Origin: Tethya wilhelma
Taxonomy: Eukaryota > Porifera > Demospongiae > Tethyida > Tethyidae
Direction: 5' to 3'
Assembly: GCA_964030475.1 (NCBI GenBank)
Contig: CAXIPT010000008.1
Coordinates: 3,968,568 to 4,032,567 of the forward strand
Length of the DNA: 64,000 nt
Numbering within the stretch: the stretch's first letter is position 1; the number at the start of each line of letters is the position of its first letter. Below the pieces are notes generated by a model. The model did no database searches. It was not told the origin of the DNA and saw only the letters and a list, made by a program, of their open reading frames with translations. Position numbers and translations under genes: made by a program. Positions 35,201-46,973 of the stretch are shown piece by piece.

Positions 35201-38200
35201 CACTCGGCTGCCCATCACCCACACTCTCACACCTCTCAAACTCCAACAAAACCTGTTAGACCGAATCACACAACTCGAAAAACGGGTTGGACATCGTCTA
35301 GGCGGTGGAGGGTCCAAAAAGACTTCGTCAATGAAGAGTGTATTCTTTTTTGATGACATCCACCTAGCATCAAAAGGTGATCAGCACTCACAGTCTCTTG
35401 TGAGCAAGCACTCTCCGTTGCTGGAGATTGTCCGGTTTGCTGTCAACCAAAAGCAGCTCATTGAGGTGCAACGTGACTACCGGCACAGTTTGAACAACGT
35501 GAGATACGTGGCCTCATGTGTGCCTGGAGAATTCTGGAGGCTGCCTATCCAACTCTGTCACAGTTTCAATCTGGTGCCTTTCTTCCCACCCTCCAATACT
35601 CATCTGCACAGAGTCTTTTCTCAGAGTGTGCTACTCTGGTTGCAACAGTTCCCAGAGACAGCACTAGGGGATCCAGAATCACTTGCATCGGTATGTTACA
35701 GAGTGTACACAATATAATATACAGCTACCTGTGCATGGCCTTGAGATCTGGTTTGGAAGTTGACTAGTAGTATAATATACTACTATTCTTTGCTCCATTG
35801 CCTATGAGTTCTAGTAGCTCAGTGGTAAGAGCATTTGACTAGAATTTGAAAGACCTTGGTTCGAATCCCACCTAGATCTCAGGATTTTTTTTTCCAAAGA
35901 TATCATGGCTTGATAATGTATTTGAATAGTTATAAAGATTCAAAACTATGTTTCAAGTGTTTTTTTTTTTTTATTTATCTCTTTGCTCTGTTCTCTGTAG
36001 GCTCTGGGTGCTGCTAGTGTGACTGTTTTCCGTAGTGTGTCTGACAAGTTTGACCCATCTCCGTCGCAGCCTCACCATCTCTACACAATGCACGACCTCT
36101 TGCACGTCTACGAAGGTTTGCTGCTACTCTCTCCCGACGCCAAGGCCCAAACTCAACCTCAGTTCAATCTCCTTCATCGAAGAGGCTTCTTCAGTTCTAC
36201 CCAAAGTGGTAAAGCGACTAGAAAGAAATCGAGCAGCAAAACAAAAGGAGGAGGTGGAAAGAAGAATCTGAGCACACTTCCCAGCCTCAAGGAAAGTGAG
36301 AGAGGAGGTTTGAAGGCAAGAAGAAGACCGCTACCCGAGATAGCTGGTGGTGATGGTGGTGGAGAGATGGTGTCCACGCTGAGAATGTTGATCAGACTGT
36401 GGTGCCACGAATCCACTAGGGTGTTCTTGGATAGAATTGTAGACAGCAAAGAACGGATGTGGTTCTTGAAGCTACTTGAAACGTGCATCAAGTACTGTTT
36501 CTGCGGAGTCACTTTTCAAGGGAATAGAATGGAACAGTCGCAACCTTTGGGCAGCCACACAGCCAGTTATGGTCAATAGATTAACACAACCTACAGTTAC
36601 CAATGCCTATAATGTACAGTATGGCAATATAGTACTTATATATCTCTCCTCTATCTTCAGGAGGTGCTAGAGGAAGGCTGCGCGGTGCCAGGGCACGAGG
36701 TGGTGCCTTGCCTCAAGCTGCTTCTGCTGATGGTCTCAATCTGGAAGAGCTAGCAAGCAGTGCTGTCAAAGTTGATACTCTACAGAAACTTATGAGAGGA
36801 GAGCCTGATGATTCTTCCAATGATGGAGAAAGTACCAGTCAACCTAAAAAGTTTATCAGTTTAGATCAAGTTGTTGTAAGAGGAGAAGACCTTACTGGTA
36901 CATAAAGTTGCTTTTTTAAATCTTTTTTTTCCCCTTCTTTTTATGCTTCCAATCTCGGTGAATGTTTGTTTGCTTGTGTATCTACAGGCTTGATGTTTGC
37001 TCGCTTTCCAAGTCCGACTGAAAGTCATGAAAATTCAAGCACATCGGTGGATGAAGAACAAGGATCAGAAAGAGCTACTCCTGCAAGTTCCACACGCCTC
37101 TCTCAGACCAGTAGCAGTTCATACCACGAGCTAAGTGATGGACAAGTGATGGAGCTGCTAAAGAAGCATCAGATGATCTTTCAAAGCAGTCGTGGTAATC
37201 GTGAAGATGATGAGGAGGATGAAGATTTGGTTCAGAGGAGTGAAGACTCAGAGCTGGTTCTCTTTAGAGGAGCTATTGAACATGTTACAAGGATAAGTCG
37301 GATAATGGTGAGTGTGTATACATGCATCCTATACTTCATTAGTCAATCAGTTGATCTTAAAATCTAAGCCTATGCATTTAAACTGAATATCATTTCTTGA
37401 ATACCAGCCACTATATATGACTTCAAATTTCTACAGAGCTTGCCTGGGTCTCATGCTATTCTGTTAGGAGTTGAAGGAAGTGGAAGGAAATCACTTGTTA
37501 GACTTATGGCTCACATTATGAATGCAAAGGTATGCACATGTTATTATCCTGTACAAAGTATTTTCCAACCATTTTTATGTGTGCTTCTATATGTGTGTGT
37601 GTACACAGCTCTTTGAACTGGGGATGAATAGTGACAATGTAAGGCATCTACTTCGTGAAGTGTGCATCTCAGCAGCTCTGGAGTCCAGACACACTGTCCT
37701 CTTGGTTAGCAACTCCAACACTCTTCAAAGAGAAGACTGGGAGGATGTCTGCAAGCTAATGAAAGATGGTATCGACTCACAATTCATACACACTGCATCT
37801 ATATATCTTCCAATGTAAATGGTATGCTACTGTGTGTTTAAATTGTGGTCCATCTACAGGCTTGTGTCCCAATCTCTTCACCTCATCTGAGTTGCTGGTG
37901 ATGAGTAACAAGCTCCAAAGAGACAAAGTCAAAAAGACAACTGAAGGAGCACAGCGTGCCTTTGCGCGAGCTGTTTGCAGTAATCTCTACGTTTTCATCA
38001 TCTGGGATATCAACAGTGGAACTGAGTCACTGTTTACTCCACAACCAAGCAACGAAGTTGGACCATTTACGAACCCATCAAGCTCTGAGCAAAACGGAGA
38101 TCGACTCTCTTTAGAGGAGGCTTCAAGAGCTCTGTTTTCATCTCTCTGTCAATCGTGCTCCTATATCGATCACTACCAGCCTTGGTCTAAACAGGCCTAC

Positions 38201-41200
38201 TGCGATATTGCATTGAAGTGGTGGCAGAATGAGGCTGGTACCGGAGGACTTGGTAAAAGACACATCTCGTGGCAGGATTGGGTTGATACTAGCAGTCAGC
38301 TTGAAGCAGTGGGCAACCTTGCTGCACACATTCATTTGACCACTGCAGAACTCCTCAGTAGAATATACGGTGGCCATTCGTGCGATCTGGTGTCCCCCAA
38401 GACATTCATTGAGTGTCTCAGAATGACAGAGAACATCGCCACAAAGCTGAAACAAGAAGAAAAGGTATTATAGTATTACTTGTATACATATTTCTAGTGT
38501 ACTTGTCAGGAAATGTGTGCATTGTATATAAACTATTTTGGAACTGCTTGTTTTGTATCTTACCTGTATTTAGACTGAAGCGGAGAAGTTGCAAGTTGCT
38601 CTTGGGAAGCTGGAGACTGTTGATCACACTGTCTATGAACTGGGACAACAGTTGGACACTCTGAGACCTCAGCTTGCAGTGGCAGAACAGGAAGTCCAAT
38701 ACAGAATGGGGCTCATCACAGCCGCTAAAGAGAGGTATATTAACATTATGATACAAATGATAAAGTAAGATAACTGTGTTGTACATGTGCAGGTATATGG
38801 AGGCCAACCAACGATGCAAGTTTGCTGAGGAAACTATTCAAACTGAGACCACAAATGTGGAACAGCTCACAAAAGTGGTCGATGAGAAATTCAATGAGGT
38901 ATGTATAGTCTACATAGAAACTTATACAGACCCACATATCAAACTGCCATTACTAAGACTACATACATTCACTCCAATGTCATGCTAGGTTGCCCCGATG
39001 TATCACTCAGCACTTGAGGCTCTCTCTTCTGTCCAAAAGAATGACCTTCTAGAAGTGATGAGCTACAGAGATCCACCGGAAATGCTTACACCAGTGTTTG
39101 ATGCATTGTGCACGATATTTGATAGGGAGAAAACGTAAGAGATTATAGTCTCATACTCCACACAATTTAAGACACTCTTTATTTGCTTACTTGATTCACA
39201 GGTGGGAAAGCTGCAAACAACTTCTCATTTCTCACAAGTTCTTTGAAAGTTTGAGGTTTTTTGACCGAGATAATGTCCCCAAATACAAGCTTAAAAGGCT
39301 TGAAAAGATGGCCTATGTTCAGTCAAAGTTTTCTGAATTGGAGAAGGGAAGCAAAGCAGTGATATCGCTGTGCATGTGGCTGACAGCTCTAGTGGATTAT
39401 CACAATGCAAAACTGGCTGTGCAACCATTCAAAGAGAGATTGGCTGAGGCAGAGAAGACACTAATGGATGTAAGCTTCTAAAGAATTATGTTTGCAGAAG
39501 ATACATATAATTTTTTGTGTGTTAAACTAAAGTGGAATAACACACTTTTAAAGCATGCTACACTACCACATGGAAGTCTCCCCAAAACTATACACTTCAT
39601 TTTTTAACATACCAAAATTTAACAGTGATATCGTATAATAATCAGCATTAATATTGTGATTCTTACCAGGCTAAGAAGACCTTTGTGGCCATGCGAAAGG
39701 ACATGATGGAAACTAAAGGTGATCTAGAGGGCACTGTTAAACTGCACAGAGAGAGTGTGCAGAAAGCACGGGCCATTGAAATGGAAATTGAGGTATGAAA
39801 CAATAGATCAAAATATTATAGGCAAAGTGAATGTTTGCTTTTTGTGGTTCTCTGAGTTAACAATCCTTCATCTTAGGCTACTGAATCAAAGTTGGAGAGT
39901 GCCAATCTCTTACTGTCAACCATGGCCACTCAGAGGCGCAAATGGGAAGAGAGATTAAACATTACTCTAAGCAAGATGGATTCTGTTCCTGGCCATGCAC
40001 TTCTCTGTGCCTCGAATGCTTGCTACCTGGCTAGAGTCCCACCGGACAAGCACAGCATGCTGTTTTATAACTGGTTGGGCTACTGTGCTGGCTCTGTCAG
40101 TCTTGGTAGTTTAGGAACAGAACAATCTGGACTGCAATCAGCACAGGTTGGTTGGTGTGACATCTATCAGAACTTATTCTTATCTTACACACACACACAA
40201 ACACACACACACACAATCATACAATGGTAGGGATACCACGTATCATCGGGAAGGCAGCAAGTTGTCAGAATCCAAAAAGATTTCTCTCTGAGCAGCCACC
40301 TTTCTCTGAAAGAGGAACAGTCTTACTGGCAACAAGAGAGCATATTTCCAGACAAGATTACCATGGAGAGATGCCTGGGTTCTCGCTCTTCGTGCACACT
40401 GGGCGCTACTGTTTGGCCTCTTGTATTTGATCCACACGGACACTTTGAGAAGTACTTGAGAGCTATGAGTTTCACCTCTCCCGACCAGATAGAGGCAAGC
40501 ATGTCAGGATCGCCAAGAAAAAATATTGAAAGTAAGATTGGGATGAAATATTTGCAATATACTATAGAATGATGAAAATTTCATTTTTTTCTGCGTAGAT
40601 TTGTCCCATTTTCCAATCAAGTTAGAAGTTTCTGACTCTCACCTGGGTCAGTCTCTCTCTGCTGCTATGACAACCGGTAAAACTGCATTACTACTGATAA
40701 GCCAACATGAACAGCCAGGGTGTTCTAATGACGATACGACCCTACTCGTTAATGCGATGAAGAGAGATTTCACTTTTAGTGGAGAAACAGACGAGCATCA
40801 CTTGGAGTACCGTGGTGAAATGCTTACAGTCCATCCAAACTTTAAGCTCTATGTCGTCATTGAGCAAACACTGGAGAGTATTTTCACTCCAAACAGTATC
40901 CATCATCACCGAGAGAAAATGACAAGATTGGATCGTGTTTTAAGTCCGCAAAATCTCTCAAACTTTTGTGTCGTGAATCTTGATTCGAGTCGAGAGGGTC
41001 TACAGAACTACATGCAAAAGTTTGTCATCACACACGAAAAACCAGAGTATGGTGTGCGATACAAGTCACTGCTAACAGACCTGACACTGCATCAGAAGCA
41101 ACTAGAACACAGTCAGGTACATATGTAGAAAGACCCTTTCAAATTGGCTAAATATACACAAAATGTGTATAATTGTTACTTCAAATCTTAGATATTTAAA

Positions 41201-42103
41201 TATGTGTGAATTAGTGTGTGTCTCTTTTTACATACCATAGGAACATGTTTTAGAGTGTGCTCTAGCAACTCAGCTCCCTCTCAATCAGACTCCAGCCATC
41301 TTGGAAGCTGTCAAAGACTCCGAGACTTCAGAATCCAGTGCTATGGAACTCATCACTGAAACCAAGAAGAACCTGAGAGTGTATGACCAACAAGCATTGG
41401 CTTACAAGCCGCTGTCTGAATATGCTAGCTTGATTATCAGCACTATACAAAATCTGGCTGCCAAGCTAAAGTACTTTAGCTTCAAGATGAGCGATTTGGA
41501 GAAGATTCTGGAAACACTCATTACCAGTTCTGTGGACAATAGGGTCCCTGATAACGTAATGTCAGTGAATGCTCACGTTTTGTGCCTAAAACACCACCTG
41601 CTCTCTTCAGTATACAGAACACTACAGGTACACATAACAATATACTCCCATACTACACACAGGACCTATTCATGTAAAATATGTTTGTTGCTCTGTTGTT
41701 AGGTTCATCTTTTCCAAAGACATCAAGTGTTACTCCCTCTCTTGGTGGAACTGGAGGTGTTCCTGAACCAAGGGAAGTTGACTGCTCAAGAGTTTGAGCT
41801 CCTCTGTAACGATTTAGCTGGAGTCGAAGCAAAACTTGAAATGGTCTCGTCTGATGAGAAGAATTTATCTAGTGGTCCTCGCACTCCCAATCCTGCAGAG
41901 AAACCATCTTGGGTCACTGATGAGGTATGCCAGCAAGGACACGTGAAGTATGGGGTGTCTATTTTGTGTGTGTTTCTTGTAGGCTTGGTGTCAGGTGATG
42001 TATGTTCAGAAGCAGCTTCAGTTGTTTCGTAGACTACCCATTGAAGTGGCCACTAGCAGCAGTGAATGGAAGGAATACTTTGACGTAAGACAGTATTGTA
42101 GTC

Positions 42104-42140
<37 letters not shown>

Positions 42141-44537
42141 ATGTAGTGTTCATCTAAATTCAATTGCTACATAAATTATAGATGGCACCATCTCTGATGG
42201 CCCCCTTGCCAAACTTTGGAGACAATTTCTCAACTGCTCAAAAACTTTTACTCTGGAAAATCTTCAGACCCCAAAAGGTATACACATTGTATTCAAGTCC
42301 CCATTCAATATGTCACTGTTTAGTCCTAAACCCCTGTGTAAATGGGGAGAGCTATAGGACTAGGTTATCAACATTATACTGGTACATTGTTGTTTTTCTC
42401 CCCTCAATTTTATAGTTTTTCAAAGTCTGTGAGGAGTTTATTATGCTCACCACTGGAGCAGAGTTCACCTCTTCAGCTCGTTGTTCCATCAGTGAAGCTC
42501 TTCCTCACACACTACCTCACCTTCCCATCGTATGCATGCTACCAAGTCCCTCAGCAGAGCAGTCACCATCCTCTAAGAGAAATCCTGTAGCACTTCTTGA
42601 AGCCTCTGCAGCTCATTTCAAGAGGGATTTTCAATCTCTCTTACTGATCAGCGATAGCCACGTAGAGTCATTGGTGGCTCAGCTCCCTCAGCTCGTGTGT
42701 AGTGATCAGTGGGTGGTATTGGAGCACTGTCAGTTGCACCATCAATGGAAGAGCTCCTTGGAACACATTGCACAGGTTAGTGAATATTAACATTGTCCCA
42801 AGGCTAGCATGATATTGTATCCTTATAACATGCTGCTATATAGTTTGTCTTTACTCTCTTTTTTGTTTCATCCACTCTCAGTTGTTGGAGTCCATGAAGG
42901 ATGAGATTCATTCTGATTTTCGTTTGTGGGCTCTCTTACCGATTGATGATTGTATTGGTAGTGGTGTACCTCTCTCTTGTCAACAAATAGTACTGGAATG
43001 GTCTGACCATGATGACTCAGGAGTAAGTCTTCCTGTCCTTATAACTTGCTAACTTTAGAATAGTACCTCATACATACATGCATATGTGTATGTGGTTTTG
43101 TATAGGCGACTTCAAATGAGAATTCCAAACATGTGGCAAGCGTACAGCTGTTGGAGGACTTAAAGCTTGTTTACACAGACTCCAAGTCAACTCAGCGCGA
43201 CGGTGTAAAGAGACCCAGCACTACTCCCACTAGCAGACAGAGACAAGGAGGGAGGGAAGGAGTGCAGCAGCAGAAGTGGGAAGGTTGTAAACACGTGGTT
43301 TTGAAGCTCTCCACGACCCTCATCCCACCCCCTCTCTCCTACTCTGAGATCACTGAACTGACCCCTAAGGGAGGAGATTCTACCTCTCAGTCTCCTCTCT
43401 ATCTTGTCCATGAGGAGTTGTGCGTTCTTAACTTTGCACTCACGTCGCTTCACTCCTCTCTCAAACTTCTTTCCGATTTTCTCAACGGAGTTGTGCCATT
43501 TTCACAAACAATTGGGAAAATCCTCACTTCGATTCAAAATTCAACACTTCCAAGTGAATGGTGCACACACTTACCAAATCCATTGAATCATATGAGTGAT
43601 TTGGTATCATTTTTGAAGCTGTTGAGATCACGAAATGAGTTTTATTTGACTACACTGAGAGAAGGTGCTCTCCCATTGGAAATGAACCCCCTCCTCTTCT
43701 CAACACCTGGGGAAATTGTATCGAGAATGCTACACAAGTTTGCCACTGAACTAGAAGTCAGTCCAGATGAAGTTCAAATAACAGCCAAAGTAAGTCTCAC
43801 ATAGATTTGTGGGAATGCCTTTTGCATACAATTAGTCTGATAAGGTGCTTGTGGCAATGTATGTTAGGTAGACCTTTCTCTGTTGACTATTTTTTTCTTC
43901 TTTTTTTTTTTCCCCTCAATCATGCTACTTGAGGGACTTGAACTCAGTACCTTGTAAACACGAATCCAGCATTTTACCCACTAGGCCACTCTACTACTCC
44001 ATACAAATGTGTAATATACTAGCTTGTATAGTACAATAAATTCTTCCATTTCCTTTTCGTACACAGCTTGTACAAAACACCAAAGTAAACTCCGAAGCAC
44101 TTGAGTCCCTCCATTATCACAGTGCTCAACCATTCATTGTCTTCCCTGATCTGACTCTGCATGGGGCAACATGGGACTCTGAGAGACACACACTCTCACC
44201 ATGCAGTGACATGTGTAGCAGTACTGAGAATGTCTCCAGTCAGGTTGAACTGCATGGAGTGAGTGCTACCAGATACAGTGCTATAGTCACTGCCACACTG
44301 GTGACTAGCAGACATCGTGGTGGACTTCTGCTCCAGGACTCACACTCTACACCAACAAGTGTGTTTAATTGTCCAGTAGTTATTACAGGGGCTGTCTCAC
44401 TACTGCAGACAAGAGAGGAAAGAAGAGGAGAACGTCCCCCGTTGTTTCATGTTCCTCTACCATATGTGGCACCTCCCAACCTTAGCACGGCATGGGAAAA
44501 AGTGTATCTATGTCACAACATGCAGGGAAGCTTATAG
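20532..44537 (+). CDS. DNHD1: Divergent dynein heavy chain, DNHD1-like (about 52 exons; contains an artefactual internal duplication)
   Basis: Main exons: 20,532-20,680; 20,861-22,575 (unusually long); 22,648-22,892; 22,983-23,248; 23,412-23,580; 23,711-23,929; 24,216-24,380; 24,487-24,606; 24,763-24,965; 25,042-25,165; then on to 44,067-44,537. The linker (DHC_N2) is recognisable at 25,489-26,700 (SHWYTIF, then FPRLCYLSDGDILKV). AAA1 is at 27,978-29,548 (QYGFEYLG, GATCVGKS) with Walker B altered (LLLLENYQAL). AAA2 has GAYGSGKT at 30,239 and HWIVLDGLID. AAA3 has GEEGTGKTS and FFLDDIHL. AAA4 reads GVEGSGRKS. The stalk and microtubule-binding domain span 38,400-39,960 (ALSSVQKNDLLEV). AAA5 has WPLVFDPHGH, AAA6 has VVLEHCQLHHQW with DFRLWAL, and the C-terminal domain ends GSL. 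The divergence and altered ATP sites resemble DNHD1, a sperm-flagellum protein, rather than axonemal DNAHs; that subfamily call is inference. Exons 29-33 appear twice because of an assembly join at 34,734-34,774. Confidence 0.9.
23343..23403. repeat. (GTTT)n microsatellite in a dynein intron
   Basis: About 14 uninterrupted GTTT units lie directly before the acceptor at 23,410. A shorter GTTT tract is at 23,636-23,656. Confidence 0.95.
23945..24134. mobile_element. MITE (about 190 bp) with TA target duplication
   Basis: The terminal inverted repeats are about 30 bp (CCGTATACTATAGTGGGTAA... against the reverse complement of ...TTTACCTGCTATATAATATGG) and are imperfect. They are flanked by TA on both sides (23,943-44; 24,135-36). 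The element sits only 15 bp downstream of the donor at 23,929. It has no coding capacity and is probably a non-autonomous element of a TA-inserting (Tc1/mariner-like) group. Confidence 0.75.
25661..25697. repeat. (CA)n microsatellite in a dynein intron
   Basis: Uninterrupted CA run. Other CA/GT runs in introns or spacers lie at about 950-980, 1,247-1,290, 16,711-16,731, 32,254-32,291, 40,187-40,215, 42,108-42,139, 45,519-45,569, 45,842-45,867, 46,361-46,386 and 46,941-46,970. Confidence 0.95.
26871..26992 (-). repeat. tRNA-derived SINE-like repeat
   Basis: On the minus strand it has an A box (TAGCTCAGTGGTAAGAGC) and B box (GGTTCGAATCC) at tRNA spacing, preceded by a small palindrome (ACTAGTAGTATTTTTACTACTA) and followed by AAGATTTTTTTTT. 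The same three-part unit is at 33,475-33,610. Mismatches in the acceptor and T stems argue against a working tRNA. Confidence 0.7.
28322..28396 (-). repeat. tRNA-like sequence in a dynein intron
   Basis: On the minus strand, AGCTCAATAGTAAGTGC and CAGTTCGAATCCC are A- and B-box-like and 73 bp of cloverleaf-like sequence is present. It differs from the 26.9-kb family. More likely a tRNA-derived repeat than a gene. Confidence 0.5.
32516..32714. mobile_element. MITE insertion with matching empty site in copy 2
   Basis: 199 bp flanked by TA on both sides (32,514-15 and 32,715-16). The ends CCATAAATGCGG and CCGCAAATCC (complement of the right end) are imperfect inverted repeats. In copy 2 the same position (34,999-35,000) reads GCTATTAACC with a single TA, so both filled and empty sites are seen. 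Confidence 0.85.
33475..33610 (+). repeat. tRNA-derived SINE-like repeat (copy 1)
   Basis: Palindromic head (GACTAGTAGTATATTATACT), then A box TAGCTCAGTGGTAAGAGC and B box GGTTCGAATCC, then AGGATTTTTTT. The allelic counterpart is at 35,759-35,895. Same family as 26,871-26,992. Confidence 0.7.
34734..34774. other. Sequencing-adapter remnant at a false join
   Basis: 34,745-34,774 matches the Nextera transposase adapter end (CTGT, one base missing, then TCTTATACACATCTGACG followed by CTGCCGAC). Eleven unexplained bases precede it. Translated, it gives SYTHLTLPT. It separates the two near-identical dynein copies. This is synthetic DNA, not genome. Confidence 0.95.
34775..37045. repeat. Copy 2 of the 2.3-kb dynein segment
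   Basis: Exons 34,781-34,967, 35,076-35,690, 36,001-36,571, 36,661-36,897 and 36,988 onward. This copy runs on into the rest of the gene (TSVDEEQGSE...), so its last exon is complete. Compared with copy 1 it has, for example, FFFDDIHL for FFLDDIHL and a longer T-rich tract near 35,958-35,972. Confidence 0.95.
43925..43999 (-). repeat. tRNA(Leu)-like SINE remnant in a dynein intron
   Basis: On the minus strand, GAGTGGCCTAGTGGGTAAAA (A-box-like) and GAGTTCAAGTCCC (B box), next to a T-rich run. Probably a tRNA-derived retroposon. Confidence 0.5.
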
Positions 44538-45395
44538 GTAAACCCTCAGATGATTTACTAATACTGGCCGTCACTGTAGTATTATTATACTCAAAACATA
44601 ATATATACAAGATAGTGATTTCCTCAATATTGTTCATTTTCATTTAATTTTACACAATGGTACAACAGTGTATACCACAATAATAATATTATTATAATAA
44701 GTACAAAAATTTATGTATTATTATTACAATAATAAAGTATTATGTATAATGGGTGTATAAAAATTTAACAATATAGCTGCACGTTTTCTAGATCTATATA
44801 CTGCATGCACAGCTGCAGCTCAAGCAATTATATCAGTTATAATTTCATACATTGAAGCATGTAGTCTCTATTATCTAGGTATATATAAGCATATTTAAAA
44901 GTCCATGCACTTCATTCATGATTTCTGCAATTACTTATTAATCCTAATTCATTTTCATGTAATTCTACAAAATGGTACAACAGTGCATACCATAATAAGA
45001 CTTAGTACAAAAATTAATTATTGTTACAATAAAAGTATTATGTATAATAATAATGTGTGTATAAAAATTTATTTTGTGTAACAATTGATTGGATAACTAG
45101 CTCAACAAATTCCTAAGGGATTGCATCAGTACTGTACAATACTACTGCATGCACAGAATGTGTTCAACACAGAATCTCTGTATTTGAACAGCTAAACAAA
45201 ACTACTTCAATTAAAAGAAAAAAGAGACTATTCTACTTTTTTTCATGCATGTGAATCTTTAAAGCAGCACTGTGGGGGGTTGTTAGTGTACGTACAAATG
45301 TATGTCTGTTTGTATAGGCACACACAATAGGAACTATATATTTATTTGTATTATCACTCATAAGAATAGTTTCTACTGGTCGTCGTTGATTTATT
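44538..45395. repeat. Convergent 3' spacer with a degenerate direct repeat of about 130 bp
   Basis: 44,636-44,768 and 44,949-45,072 share an ordered series of blocks: CATTTTCATxTAATT, AATGGTACAACAGTG, AGTACAAAAATT, TTACAATAA, AGTATTATGTATAAT and GTGTATAAAAATTT. No gene seen. The AATAAA of the septin mRNA directly follows its stop codon at 45,389-45,394 (minus strand). Confidence 0.7.
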
Positions 45396-45519
45396 TCATT
45401 TCCTGTGGTGCTGCTTCTTTGACATTTGCTCTCTCTCTGTCTGGGCTCGCTGTGCTTGGACTGCAGCCTTCTTCTTGTTAAACAGACTAATCTCTTCCTC
45501 CTGTGTGTGCAAACACATG

Positions 45520-45570
<51 letters not shown>

Positions 45571-46355
45571 ACTGTGTATTTGATATAACAACATAAGTGT
45601 TAAGTATACCGAGTTAAACCCTCCCTTTTTCTCAGCGCAATCCTTCAAAGAGGGTGATCTAACTTGGTAGACAATGCATTTGAGTGTGTGCTCTTAGTAA
45701 GGACTGATTGAAAACCTGAGATGGCCTATATATCTACCCCCAATATAATCAAAAAAAAAACCATTCCTCTACCAAGTAGTCAAAGTTTGTAATGGTGCAT
45801 ACAAAGGCCCTGTATATCCATGTGGCCCATTGCATGTAGGTTGTGTGTGTGTGTGTGTGTGTGTGTCTTACTGACCAGTTGCCTCTTCTTATCATCCAGT
45901 TGTCTCTTCTCCTCAGCATTCTGTCTTCTCAGACGCTCAAACTCGTCATGAAGCTTCTGTTCGGACGATTTCAATTCGGCCTCCTTGTCCTTCACCTGTG
46001 AAAATGACAAAGCCACCAAAAATGTCACATGATCCACGATGACTCTTAAATTAACCGACCTTCTGGACAAACATCTGTCTCATGCGCTCTTCCTTCTGCT
46101 GCATCTCGCGGAGGTGCTCTTGACGTTTGGCCTCATACGTCTCTTGAAGGCTATTGGAATGACAATGTATATAATTTTATACACAATCACACTAAATGAG
46201 ATTTACACCATTCTACAGATTGTGAGTTTCTTACCTGACTGGCTTGTTGTCAGCAGACACATCAGCAAATCCCATTTCTTGAAGCCTCTTTTGACGGAAG
46301 ACTTCGTAGTGTGCTGAGTGTGTCTTCTCACGAAGGTCCTCCATGTTGGTACTGT

Positions 46356-46386
<31 letters not shown>

Positions 46387-46939
46387 CAAACATACACATG
46401 GTAGCTATGTAAAGGATATGCAAGATGTTTAGCCTACGTCACTCCAGCTATGTAAGGGATGTACATTACTAACAGACCACACAGAGGAGTACAGTACACA
46501 CACGTACAAAATGACCACCAAATAAGGTCATATTTGTCAATACTGGTATGCATTACAGATAGCTATCTATAGGGCCATAACAATGAGTGCAACACTGAGA
46601 GCTGAGAGACTAACCGTAGCAACATTTCCCTAAGCTTGACAAAGTCACAGTGTGCTTCATTTTCAACTGCAAAAAACACCATACACACATAAAACAACCA
46701 TTATAATGTATATACTATTTCTAATTAATGCACACCTTCCACTGTGCCCCAGGGGTACTGCCTGGCTCGGACTTTGTGTCCGTTGACAACAATCTCGTCG
46801 CGACTGCCGACAACAGCAAAAGGAACTTGATCGTTCATTTTGTCGTTGAGGTCTGCCACTGTTTCATCGTCGGTGGGGAACTGGTAGATCTCAACGCCAT
46901 TGCTATTTAGCTCTTCAATAATCTACAGGTGGGTCATAG

Positions 46940-46973
<34 letters not shown>

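Noticed and set aside
32291..37045. Genuine internal gene duplication giving a dynein with an extra AAA module
   Set aside because: The junction is synthetic adapter DNA and copy 1 stops mid-exon.
46039..46317. Plus-strand 92-codon ORF in the septin gene
   Set aside because: Antisense shadow of septin exons 46,060-46,150 and 46,235-46,351.
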